From an uncultured Prevotellaceae bacterium (lineage in GTDB: Bacteria; Bacteroidota; Bacteroidia; Bacteroidales; Muribaculaceae): DNA of 51,868 bases. The stretch lies in assembly GCA_947306175.1 (NCBI GenBank), contig CAMZFV010000003.1:1-51868 (forward strand), written 5' to 3'. This document shows positions 36,314 to 43,450 of this stretch, in pieces. The position numbers and the translations under genes were made by a program. The notes under the pieces were generated by a model, which saw nothing but the letters and a program-made list of their open reading frames with translations, ran no database searches and had not been told where the DNA came from. Positions within the stretch are counted from its first letter, which is position 1, and each line of letters begins with the position of its first letter.

Positions 36314-36401
36314 CAAAGGTAAGACTATTTTTTATAATACACAACTTTGTGTAAGATTTTTTACACATCATTGTGTTTTACAACCTTGTGTAATACAACC
36401 T
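36314..36401 (-). promoter_or_regulatory. ATPase promoter with repeated TACACAA-NN-TTGTGTA operators
   Basis: The -7 is TACCTTTG (36314-36321) and the -33 TTG is at 36342-36344, spacer 20 bp. The palindrome TACACAACTTTGTGTA (36338-36353) sits on the -33 box. Further copies or half-sites follow at 36362-36377 (TACACATCATTGTGTT), about 36380-36392 and about 36394-36407. Confidence 0.75.
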
Positions 36402-36470
36402 TGTGTATTGGGTAATTGGCTGTGAATTATCTTGTTACCTTCAATATTTAGAAACAATATAGCAGTTGAC

Positions 36471-36575
36471 CCTAAAAGTTTTTTAATGCGAATTTGGCTA
36501 ATGAGACTAATTTCACTAATGATTATTAATCTATTCGCAAATATTTGAAAAATTCGTGTAATTTGCATTAGCCCC
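36471..36575. repeat. Degenerate AATTnGC/ATTAG inverted repeat region
   Basis: TAATGCGAATTTGGCTAATGAG at the left faces AATTCGTGTAATTTGCATTAG at the right, as an imperfect inverted repeat of the same general type as 25488 and 31519. No gene is supported in 36409-36624. Confidence 0.45.
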
Positions 36576-36624
36576 GCAGGGGGTGGGTCAAAAGCTATAT
36601 CATTGCCAATATTTATTGTGCAGA

Positions 36625-36669
36625 CACACCATTATTCTGCCTCAAAGAACGAGGCAGAACAGTGGTGTG
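36625..36669 (-). terminator. Long hairpin 3' of the Gln-rich gene
   Basis: Arms 36625-36643 and 36651-36669 pair at 17 of 19 positions around a 7-nt loop. It is 63 bp after the Gln-rich gene. No strong T-run follows, so it may be a processing or stabilising hairpin rather than an intrinsic terminator. Confidence 0.6.
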
Positions 36670-36731
36670 GTGATGTGGGGGTTGAAGCCTGGCTTAGGGT
36701 TTTCAGTTCCCTGAAGGCTGAAGCCTAAAGC

Positions 36732-37064
36732 CTACTTCTCTTCGTCTTTCAGGCCGGCACGGTAGCCGCTCTGGGCCATCTGCACGCCATACTGGTAACC
36801 CAGCTGGTAGGCCTGCTGAACGAGCTGCTGCATCTGCTGCATGATAGCCTGGTATTGCTGCTGATACTGCTGCTGGTTGGGTGCCTGCTGCTGGTAGCCG
36901 GGAGGATAATTTGGAGCCTGCTGCTGAGTCTGCGGCTGTTGCGGAGCTTGGTCCCACGGGTTGGGAATTTCATTGCCACCTGTGGATGCACCGCCACCGG
37001 CTTGCTGTTGTGCCTGACGTGCGGCTTCTTCTAACTTTTTCTGGAGTTCATCTAGTAATCCCAT
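36732..37064 (-). CDS. Small Gln-rich protein of unknown function
   Basis: A 110-residue protein. Residues 1-20 form a charged amphipathic helix (MGLLDELQKKLEEAARQAQQ). The middle (about 20-80) is low complexity, rich in Gln, Pro, Asn and Tyr (many PNQQQYQQQY-type runs). The last 30 residues (LVQQAYQLGYQYGVQMAQSGY) could form another helix with regular Tyr/Gly. There is no signal peptide. The composition suggests a disordered or self-associating protein. I do not recognise a characterised family. The TAG stop begins a short TTAG tract. Confidence 0.7.
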   Translation of the reverse strand: MGLLDELQKKLEEAARQAQQQAGGGASTGGNEIPNPWDQAPQQPQTQQQAPNYPPGYQQQAPNQQQYQQQYQAIMQQMQQLVQQAYQLGYQYGVQMAQSGYRAGLKDEEK

Positions 37065-37107
37065 AATGCAAAAAAGTTTTTTGGTTGTTTGTTGCTCATC
37101 TCTGGTT

Positions 37108-37155
37108 TTAGTTTTCAGACCCTAAAGCCTAAGACCTAAAGCCTAAAACCTAATA
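37108..37155 (-). repeat. TTAG heptad tract 3' of the L,D-transpeptidase gene
   Basis: Five CCTAAAG/CCTAAGA heptads on the plus strand read TTAGGCTTTAGG on the minus strand. They lie about 100 bp downstream of the L,D-transpeptidase stop. Confidence 0.75.
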
Positions 37156-37254
37156 ACTCGACAAATATAGTCAACATTTGTGACAAATCCAAATCAAAGC
37201 GGCCTGTTTAATCTTTTTTTTCAATCAGACAAACCGTCATCCTACCGTTTCTAG

Positions 37255-37896
37255 TTAACGGGTCAAGCATTTCTCCTCAAAGGGCAACAACCCCTGCTCC
37301 TCGCCCTTGATGATGACGGGCATGCCCACGCGGGCATATTTCTCCTTGAGCGTGATGATGTCCTGGTCGAGCAGGCGCACGCAGCCCTCGCTGGCACGGC
37401 CTGGCACAGTGTTCTCGTTGTTGGTGCTGCCGTGGATGCCGATGCCGTCATGGGGGGTCTTGAGCCGGAGGAACCAGTGGCCATAGGCCAGGATGCTGCC
37501 ACGAGCGTCGCCGAAGTCGTGTGCCCAATCGGATGCGTCAATAATCATCGAGATGGTGAAGGGCTCATCGGCAGTGGACTCGGGCGTGCGCATGTCACCG
37601 CTTTTCTCCTTGTTGCCCTTGTTCTTGCCCATGCACACGGGGAAAGCCTCGATGGCAAGGGTGTCACCCCCGACAGGAGCATAGACGGTAAGCGTCAGTT
37701 CCTTCTTAGACACGACGATAAACGCCGAGTCTTTGCTGAATGTGGTATCGGGATGGGTCATGATGACTGGGATGGTGTCCTGAGCGGCAACAGCGGTATC
37801 GCCCGCCTCGGGAGAGGCGTCGCTCTTATTCCCGTTGCAGGATGAAAAGGAAATCACGAGTGCAGAGAGCAGGACAATAAAAATGGAATGTTTCAT
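37255..37896 (-). CDS. L,D-transpeptidase (YkuD) lipoprotein
   Basis: These enzymes form 3-3 cross-links or attach proteins to peptidoglycan. There are about 213 residues from the ATG at 37896. This start gives a clean lipoprotein signal, MKHSIFIVLLSALVISFSSC, with the lipobox cysteine at residue 20. The YkuD domain has the His motif GIGIHGSTN and the catalytic SEGCVRLL with the nucleophilic Cys. The linker after the lipobox is acidic and Thr/Ala-rich. Membrane anchoring by a lipid places it in the periplasm. A -7 TATTTTTG is at 37929-37936. Confidence 0.92.
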   Translation of the reverse strand: MKHSIFIVLLSALVISFSSCNGNKSDASPEAGDTAVAAQDTIPVIMTHPDTTFSKDSAFIVVSKKELTLTVYAPVGGDTLAIEAFPVCMGKNKGNKEKSGDMRTPESTADEPFTISMIIDASDWAHDFGDARGSILAYGHWFLRLKTPHDGIGIHGSTNNENTVPGRASEGCVRLLDQDIITLKEKYARVGMPVIIKGEEQGLLPFEEKCLTR

Positions 37897-37928
37897 GACC
37901 TTGGATAGTGTTTGTGTGAAATACACTG

Positions 37929-37936
37929 CAAAAATA
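37929..37936 (-). promoter_or_regulatory. -7 element of the L,D-transpeptidase gene
   Basis: TATTTTTG on the minus strand fits TAnnTTTG and is 32 bp upstream of the chosen ATG. Confidence 0.5.
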
Positions 37937-37964
37937 CAAAAACCTGATGAATAATGAAAACACA

Positions 37965-37987
37965 GGGCTGGAAACGTGTCCCAGCCC
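37965..37987 (-). terminator. Terminator hairpin downstream of nifJ
   Basis: GGGCTGG (37965-37971) pairs with CCAGCCC (37981-37987). On the minus strand the stem is followed by TGTGTTTTC. It lies beyond the TTAG tract that follows nifJ. Confidence 0.65.
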
Positions 37988-38011
37988 CATGTAAAGGGTT
38001 CTTCTCAGGCT

Positions 38012-38055
38012 CCAGCCCTAGGCCCTAAAACCTAAAGCCTAAAGCCTAAAGCCTA
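38012..38055 (-). repeat. TTAG heptad tract directly 3' of nifJ
   Basis: Four to five near-perfect CCTAAAG heptads (TTAGGCT on the coding strand) begin right at the nifJ stop codon. Confidence 0.8.
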
Positions 38056-41000
38056 TCACGCCTCAGGATCAACACCCCACTGCTGGCGGGCCAGACGGCG
38101 GTAGTTGTTGTAACGCCACTGGGCGTTCTCCTTAGCGGCGGCGAACAGCTCGGCTGCCTCATCGGGATACTGCTTCAGTACCGATGCGTAGCGCACCTCG
38201 CCCTTGAGGAAGTTCTCAAACTCGTCCCAGTTGGGCTCCTTGCTGTCGAGGGTGAAGGGATTCTTGCCCTCGGCCTCGAGCTGCGGGTTGTAACGCCACA
38301 GGTGCCAGTAGCCGCATGCTACAGCTGCCTGCTCCTCGGCCTGTGCCTTACCCATACCGGCCTTGATACCGTGGTTGATACAGGGAGCGTAGGCGATGAT
38401 GATCGAAGGACCGTCATAGGCCTCAGCCTCGCGGATAGCCTTGAGGCACTGAGCATTGTCGGCGCCCATAGCAATCTGTGCGGCATATACGTAGCCGTAG
38501 GTGCTGGCAATCAGACCCAGGTCTTTCTTGCGGACGCGCTTGCCGGCAGCGGCAAACTTGGCGATAGCACCAATCGGGGTAGCCTTAGAGGCCTGACCAC
38601 CGGTGTTGGAGTAAACCTCGGTGTCGAGCACGAGGATGTTGACGTTCTTGCCGCTGGCAATCACGTGGTCCAGACCGCCGAAGCCGATGTCGTAGCTGGC
38701 GCCGTCACCACCGATGATCCACTGCGAGCGCTTAACCAGGTACTGACCCAGCTCGCGCACCTTGATGTCAGCAGGATTGTCACTGTGCTCGATGGCCTCG
38801 AGAATCTTGTCGCTCAACTCGCGGGTCTTGTCACCATCGTTGAAATTCTCAATCCATTCCTTATAGAGGGCCTTCACGTCGGCAGCAACGGTAGCATCGT
38901 CAATAGCCTCCTTAACGAAGCCCAGAACGCGGCTGCGCATCTTCTCGTCGGCGATGGTCATACCCAGACCGAACTCGCAGAAGTCCTCGAACAGAGAGTT
39001 GGCCCAAGCAGGACCGTGACCCTTCTCGTTAACGGTGTAAGGAGTCGAGGGAACCGAAGCGCTGTAGATCGAGGAGCAACCGGTAGCGTTGGCAACGATC
39101 TGACGGTCACCGAATAACTGGCTGATCAGCTTCACATAGGGGGTCTCACCGCAACCCGAGCAAGCGCCCGAGAACTCAAACAGCGGCTGAGCGAACTGCG
39201 AATTCTTGACGTTGGACTTGGTGTCCACGAGGTGCTGTTTGCTCTTGACGTTGTTGATGGCGTAGTCCCAGAGCTTCTGGTCCTCTTCGTGGCCCTCCAT
39301 GGGAACCATCACGAGAGCCTTCTCGCCCTTCTTGCCCGGACAAACGTCGGCGCAGTTGCCGCAAGCCAAGCAGTCCATCACGTCAACAACCTGTACGAAG
39401 GTCATGCCCTCGAAGCCCTTGCCGATGGCTTTGAGCTTGTCGCTCTCCTTGAAGGGTGATGCGGCAGCCTCGGCCTCGTCCATAACGAAGGGACGGATGG
39501 CAGCGTGCGGGCAGACGAGCGCGCACTTGTTACACTGGATACAGTTCTCGGCCTTCCACATGGGAACGAAGGCGCCAACACCGCGCTTCTCATAGGCAGC
39601 GGTACCGGCATCCCAAGTACCATCCTCGCGGCCCTTGAATGCGCTCACGGGCAGCAGGTCGCCGTTCTGGGCGTTGATGGGACGAACCACGTTGTGGACA
39701 AATGCGGGAGCATTGTCGGCAGCGGGAGCCTCAACAATGAGGTTGCTCCAAGCGGGATCAACAGCCAGCTCGGTGTACTCGTTACCACGGTCAACGGCCT
39801 GATAGTTCTTGTTGACCACGTCCTCACCCTTGCGGCCGTAGGACTTCACGATGAACTTCTTCATCTGCTCGATGGCCAGGTCAACGGGGATCACCTCGGT
39901 GATGCGGAAGAATGCGCTCTGCAGGATGGTGTTGGTGCGGTTGCCCAGACCAATCTCCTGAGCGATCTTGGTGGCGTTGATGTAGTAAACCTTGATGTTG
40001 TTGTCGGCGAAGTACTTCTTCACGTTGTTGGGCAGGTTCTCTACCAGCTTGTCGCCGTCCCAAACGGTGTTCAGCAGGAAGGTACCACCCTTCTGCAGAC
40101 CGCGGGTCACGTCATACATGTGCAGGTAGGCCTGAACGTGGCAAGCCACGAAGTTGGGCGTGGTCACCAGATAGGTCGAGCGGATGGGCTCGTCGCCAAA
40201 GCGCAGGTGAGAGCAGGTGAAGCCACCCGACTTCTTGCTGTCGTAGGAGAAGTAGGCCTGGCAGTGCTTGTCGGTGTTGTCACCGATGATCTTCACACTG
40301 TTCTTGTTGGCACCCACGGTACCGTCAGCACCCAGACCGTAGAACTTGGCCTGGAACATGCCGGCGCCACCCATGGCCACCTCTTCCTTCATGGGAAGCG
40401 AAGCGAAGGTCACGTCATCCTCGATACCGATGGTGAACTGGTTCTTGGGCATCGGCAGAGCCAGGTTCTCATAAACTGAGAGAATCTGGGCGGGTGTGGT
40501 GTCCTTGCTGCCGAGACCATAGCGGCCACCCACGATGATGGGGGCATTCTCGGTGCCATAGAAGCAGTCCTTCACGTCGAGATACAGGGGCTCGCCGTTA
40601 GCGCCGGGCTCCTTGGTGCGGTCGAGCACGGCAATGCGCTTGGCAGTGCTGGGAACGGCTGCGAGGAAGTGCTTGGCGCTGAAGGGGCGATACAGGTGAA
40701 CGGCAACGAGGCCGACCTTCTCACCCTTCTCGGTCAGATAGTCGATGGTCTCGCGGATGGCCTCGGTCACACTGCCCATGGCGATGATGACGCGGTCGGC
40801 ATCCTTGGCGCCGTAGTAGTCAAACAGACCATACTTGCGGCCAGTGATCTCGCTGATCTTGTTCATGTAGTCCTCGACGATGGCGGGAACTGCGGTATAG
40901 TAGTCGTTGCACGACTCGCGGTGCTGGAAGAACACGTCGGGGTTCTCGGCAGTACCACGGGTAACGGGCTTGTCAGGATTCATAGCACCCTTGCGGAACT

Positions 41001-41610
41001 TGGCCAGCTCCTCCATGTCGATGAGGGGACGCAGGTCTTCCTGGTCCATGGCCTCAACCTTCTGGATCTCGTGAGAGGTGCGGAAACCGTCAAAGAAGTT
41101 AACGAAGGGCACGTGAGCCTTGATGGCGCTCAGGTGGGCAACACCAGCGAGGTCCATCACCTCCTGCACACTGCCCTCGGCGAGCATGGCAAAACCGGTC
41201 TGGCGGGTAGCCATCACGTCCTGGTGGTCACCGAAGATACACAGGGTGTGGCTGGCCAGCGTACGGGCCGAAACGTGGAACACGCCAGGGAGCAACTCAC
41301 CGGCAATCTTGTACATGTTGGGGATCATCAGCAGCAGACCCTGCGACGCGGTGTAGGTCGTGGTCAGGGCACCAGCCTGCAGCGAACCGTGAACGGCACC
41401 TGCGGCACCACCCTCGCTCTGCATCTCCTGGACCATAACGGTCTCGCCAAAGATGTTCTTGCGGCCTGCGGCGGCCCACTCGTCCACGTGCTCGGCCATC
41501 GTTGATGACGGAGTGATGGGGTAGATTGCGGCTACCTCAGTGAACATGTAACTGATGTGGGCGGCAGCTTGGTTACCGTCACACGTCATGAATTTCTTTT
41601 CCTTACTCAT
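38056..41610 (-). CDS. nifJ: Pyruvate:ferredoxin (flavodoxin) oxidoreductase
   Basis: PFOR converts pyruvate and CoA to acetyl-CoA and CO2 and reduces ferredoxin, the central anaerobic step. The single-chain 1184-residue protein has domain I (YPITPSSTMAEHVDEWA), the CoA-binding middle, an inserted two-cluster ferredoxin domain at about 690-760 (CIQCNKCALVCPHAA and CLACGNCADVCPG) and the C-terminal thiamine pyrophosphate domain (ACSGCGETPYVKL, ANATGCSSIY, GDGASYDIGFGGLDH). Length is typical. It is monocistronic, with a consensus promoter at 41733-41764, 120 bp upstream of the ATG. The coding DNA is highly codon-biased, which fits high expression. Confidence 0.97.
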   Translation of the reverse strand: MSKEKKFMTCDGNQAAAHISYMFTEVAAIYPITPSSTMAEHVDEWAAAGRKNIFGETVMVQEMQSEGGAAGAVHGSLQAGALTTTYTASQGLLLMIPNMYKIAGELLPGVFHVSARTLASHTLCIFGDHQDVMATRQTGFAMLAEGSVQEVMDLAGVAHLSAIKAHVPFVNFFDGFRTSHEIQKVEAMDQEDLRPLIDMEELAKFRKGAMNPDKPVTRGTAENPDVFFQHRESCNDYYTAVPAIVEDYMNKISEITGRKYGLFDYYGAKDADRVIIAMGSVTEAIRETIDYLTEKGEKVGLVAVHLYRPFSAKHFLAAVPSTAKRIAVLDRTKEPGANGEPLYLDVKDCFYGTENAPIIVGGRYGLGSKDTTPAQILSVYENLALPMPKNQFTIGIEDDVTFASLPMKEEVAMGGAGMFQAKFYGLGADGTVGANKNSVKIIGDNTDKHCQAYFSYDSKKSGGFTCSHLRFGDEPIRSTYLVTTPNFVACHVQAYLHMYDVTRGLQKGGTFLLNTVWDGDKLVENLPNNVKKYFADNNIKVYYINATKIAQEIGLGNRTNTILQSAFFRITEVIPVDLAIEQMKKFIVKSYGRKGEDVVNKNYQAVDRGNEYTELAVDPAWSNLIVEAPAADNAPAFVHNVVRPINAQNGDLLPVSAFKGREDGTWDAGTAAYEKRGVGAFVPMWKAENCIQCNKCALVCPHAAIRPFVMDEAEAAASPFKESDKLKAIGKGFEGMTFVQVVDVMDCLACGNCADVCPGKKGEKALVMVPMEGHEEDQKLWDYAINNVKSKQHLVDTKSNVKNSQFAQPLFEFSGACSGCGETPYVKLISQLFGDRQIVANATGCSSIYSASVPSTPYTVNEKGHGPAWANSLFEDFCEFGLGMTIADEKMRSRVLGFVKEAIDDATVAADVKALYKEWIENFNDGDKTRELSDKILEAIEHSDNPADIKVRELGQYLVKRSQWIIGGDGASYDIGFGGLDHVIASGKNVNILVLDTEVYSNTGGQASKATPIGAIAKFAAAGKRVRKKDLGLIASTYGYVYAAQIAMGADNAQCLKAIREAEAYDGPSIIIAYAPCINHGIKAGMGKAQAEEQAAVACGYWHLWRYNPQLEAEGKNPFTLDSKEPNWDEFENFLKGEVRYASVLKQYPDEAAELFAAAKENAQWRYNNYRRLARQQWGVDPEA

Positions 41611-41732
41611 AAAATTTGAAAAAACTGATATAGTTAGTTATTAGTCGTATTTTACAGATTATTGGCTGCGCCTCAGCAAATCCAGTAAACTGGTTTTCAT
41701 TCGGCTTGCACAAGAATTCGTTTTACAGGCTG

Positions 41733-41764
41733 CAAAGGTACTGCAACTCGAGCGAAATGCCAAA
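41733..41764 (-). promoter_or_regulatory. nifJ promoter
   Basis: On the minus strand TTTG (41761-41764), a 20-bp spacer and TACCTTTG (41733-41740) are an ideal match. The leader is about 115 nt. Confidence 0.8.
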
Positions 41765-42132
41765 CATTTTATGGCATTTATTTTTTATAGATGTGTTACC
41801 AGCCAGGAATCAAGCGCAAGAAGGCGAGAGACCATTGTACGAGCCCTCGGCTCGTAATACATTGACAACGCCCCAACTGTCGAAAAGCAGAAAGGGTCAA
41901 GTTTTGACATTTTTGCTAATTGTCTGAAAATCAATCTCATTTTTGTTTTGTGTTATTGTAATGGGGGTGGTGCGGAATCATTAATAAAACTTAAAAGCAT
42001 ATTCCTGTCTTCCCACACAAAGGTATAATGCCCCGAGGTATTGTGTCCAGCACAAAAAGCAAAACTAAAAGATTCGGGATTTTGGGATAATAGTCACAGA
42101 TGCTAATTCTGAATCTGATTAGTGGAAATACC
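41765..42132. other. Intergenic region without a supported gene
   Basis: It contains a perfect 7-bp hairpin ACGAGCC/GGCTCGT at 41839-41855 and several A/T-rich segments. The short open frame at 41706-41927 crosses the nifJ promoter and has no recognisable domain, so it is not called. Confidence 0.6.
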
Positions 42133-42175
42133 CAAATGGATGAAAATGACTTTCAAAGTCAAGAATACCCATTTG
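42133..42175. repeat. Nested palindromes upstream of the sigma-factor promoter
   Basis: CAAATGG (42133-42139) and CCATTTG (42169-42175) enclose the palindrome GACTTTCAAAGTC (42148-42160). AATACCCA occurs directly repeated at 42127 and 42164. It lies just before the -33 box and may bind a regulator. Confidence 0.5.
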
Positions 42176-42178
42176 AGT

Positions 42179-42210
42179 CTTGCAGCCCCCAATGCTTATC
42201 AATAATTTTG
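42179..42210 (+). promoter_or_regulatory. Promoter of the sigma/anti-sigma/receptor operon
   Basis: CTTG (42179-42182), a 20-bp spacer and TAATTTTG (42203-42210) match the housekeeping consensus, about 80 bp before the sigma-factor ATG. Confidence 0.65.
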
Positions 42211-42290
42211 CAGCGTTAAAACTGATGCCGAATCAAAAAAAATCGCGATTTGGGGTTTAGTAAATCGGTTTCTGTGTGTATATAGGTTGT

Positions 42291-42791
42291 ATGACAGACA
42301 GAGAACAACATATTGAGCGGCTGTTTAGGCTGCATTACCGTGCGATGTATCGGCTCGCTAGCCTGCTGTTGCACGATGATGACGACAGCAAGGACGTTGT
42401 GCACGACGTCTTTGCCAAGTTGCTTGTGGAGCAAGTGGAGCTGCGTGAGCCGACCGTTCTGCCTTTTCTGCTGTCATGTGTGCGTAACCAGTGCCTGAAT
42501 GTGATGCGTGACCGCAAACTCCAGGCTCAGCTCGGGCAATACCTCATACCCGATGACGTGTTGGAACAAACATCGCCTGAGGATCTTGAGCGCGAGATTG
42601 AAGCGCTCCGGGCTGGCGTTGACGCCTTGATGCCGCCCGTCTGCCGTGAGGTGATACGCCTGCATTTCCTCGAGGGGCTGACCTTCCGCGAAATCGCTGG
42701 GCGTCTGGGCGTGAGCGAGACCACCATCTACAAGCATCTGAAGGGCGCACTGCAACAATTACGTTCAACATTAAACCAACGTGAGCAATGA
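42291..42791 (+). CDS. ECF sigma-70 family RNA polymerase sigma factor
   Basis: A 166-residue sigma factor from the ATG at 42291. The GTG at 42276 is a less likely extension. Region 2 (LFRLHYRAMYRLASLLLHDDDDSKDVVHDVFAKL) and region 4 (MPPVCREVIRLHFLEGLTFREIAGRLGVSETTIYKHLKGAL) are complete and joined by a short linker. This is the class paired with FecR-type anti-sigma factors and TonB-dependent receptors in Bacteroidetes. The anti-sigma gene overlaps its stop by 4 bp (ATGA), so translation is coupled. It should be released by a signal passing from the receptor at the outer membrane. Confidence 0.94.
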   Translation: MTDREQHIERLFRLHYRAMYRLASLLLHDDDDSKDVVHDVFAKLLVEQVELREPTVLPFLLSCVRNQCLNVMRDRKLQAQLGQYLIPDDVLEQTSPEDLEREIEALRAGVDALMPPVCREVIRLHFLEGLTFREIAGRLGVSETTIYKHLKGALQQLRSTLNQREQ

Positions 42792-43450
42792 ACAAGACCG
42801 ATTTACTATTCCAGATGCTGGAACAGCCCGAGCGTTACAGCGAGGCACAATGGCAAGACATCCTTGCCGATGACGAGTGCCGCGAACTTTATACCTTGAT
42901 GGCGAAGACCAAGAGCGCCATGCAGTCATCTGAAGTGGCCGATGAGACCATTGATGCCGAATGGGAACGCCTGGCGCAAGAGCAGCGCCCTCGTGCTGCC
43001 GTTATCCCTTTGTGGCGGAAAGTCGCCGCGACCGCAGCCATCGTATTGGCTCTTTTCGGAGTCTCCTATGCTGCCGTCAAGACAGGTTTCTTCGGCTTAC
43101 AAAAATCAACGGTTGAGGAAACCACAACCACCCCTAATAATGAATCTTCACTTGCTACCGATGAGGTGACGCAAGCCATCGAGTACCCCATCGACACGCT
43201 AACCATCATGGCTGAGCCTCGGCTCTATGACGACGTGCCGCTGGAGCATATATTGTCAGAACTCGCAGCTTATTACCATGTTGACGTGGAATATCGCACC
43301 GACGATGTGCGTTCGCTGCGCCTTTATTACGAGTGGGAGCCTGACTATTCGCTCGACAAGGTCGTAGAGATGCTGTCCCACTTCGAGTCGCTCAGCATCC
43401 GTCACGAGGGTAACAAACTCATTGTTGAATCAGCGCAGGAGGGCAAGTGA
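42788..43450 (+). CDS. Anti-sigma factor with C-terminal DUF4974-like domain
   Basis: A 220-residue single-pass inner-membrane protein. The N-terminal ~75 residues are the cytoplasmic sigma-binding part. One hydrophobic helix at about 78-98 (VAATAAIVLALFGVSYAAV) crosses the membrane. The periplasmic part ends in a DUF4974/STN-like fold (DVPLEHILSELAAYYHVDVEYR, SLDKVVEMLSHF). The central FecR domain of ordinary family members is missing or greatly reduced, so the protein is about 100 residues shorter than usual. It is translationally coupled on both sides, to sigma and receptor. Confidence 0.85.
   Translation: MNKTDLLFQMLEQPERYSEAQWQDILADDECRELYTLMAKTKSAMQSSEVADETIDAEWERLAQEQRPRAAVIPLWRKVAATAAIVLALFGVSYAAVKTGFFGLQKSTVEETTTTPNNESSLATDEVTQAIEYPIDTLTIMAEPRLYDDVPLEHILSELAAYYHVDVEYRTDDVRSLRLYYEWEPDYSLDKVVEMLSHFESLSIRHEGNKLIVESAQEGK

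Noticed and set aside
11568..38055. TTAG/CCTAAA tracts as CRISPR arrays or telomere-like ends
   Set aside because: The units are 7 bp without spacers, so they are not CRISPR. The likeness to plant-type CCCTAAA telomere repeats is coincidental: the tracts are short, imperfect and internal to a bacterial chromosome segment.
38302..41505. Long plus-strand open frames opposite nifJ
   Set aside because: Same reason: shadow frames of a strongly biased gene, with no recognisable domain.
41706..41927. Open frame of 73 codons upstream of nifJ
   Set aside because: It overlaps the nifJ promoter on the opposite strand and has no domain, signal or promoter.
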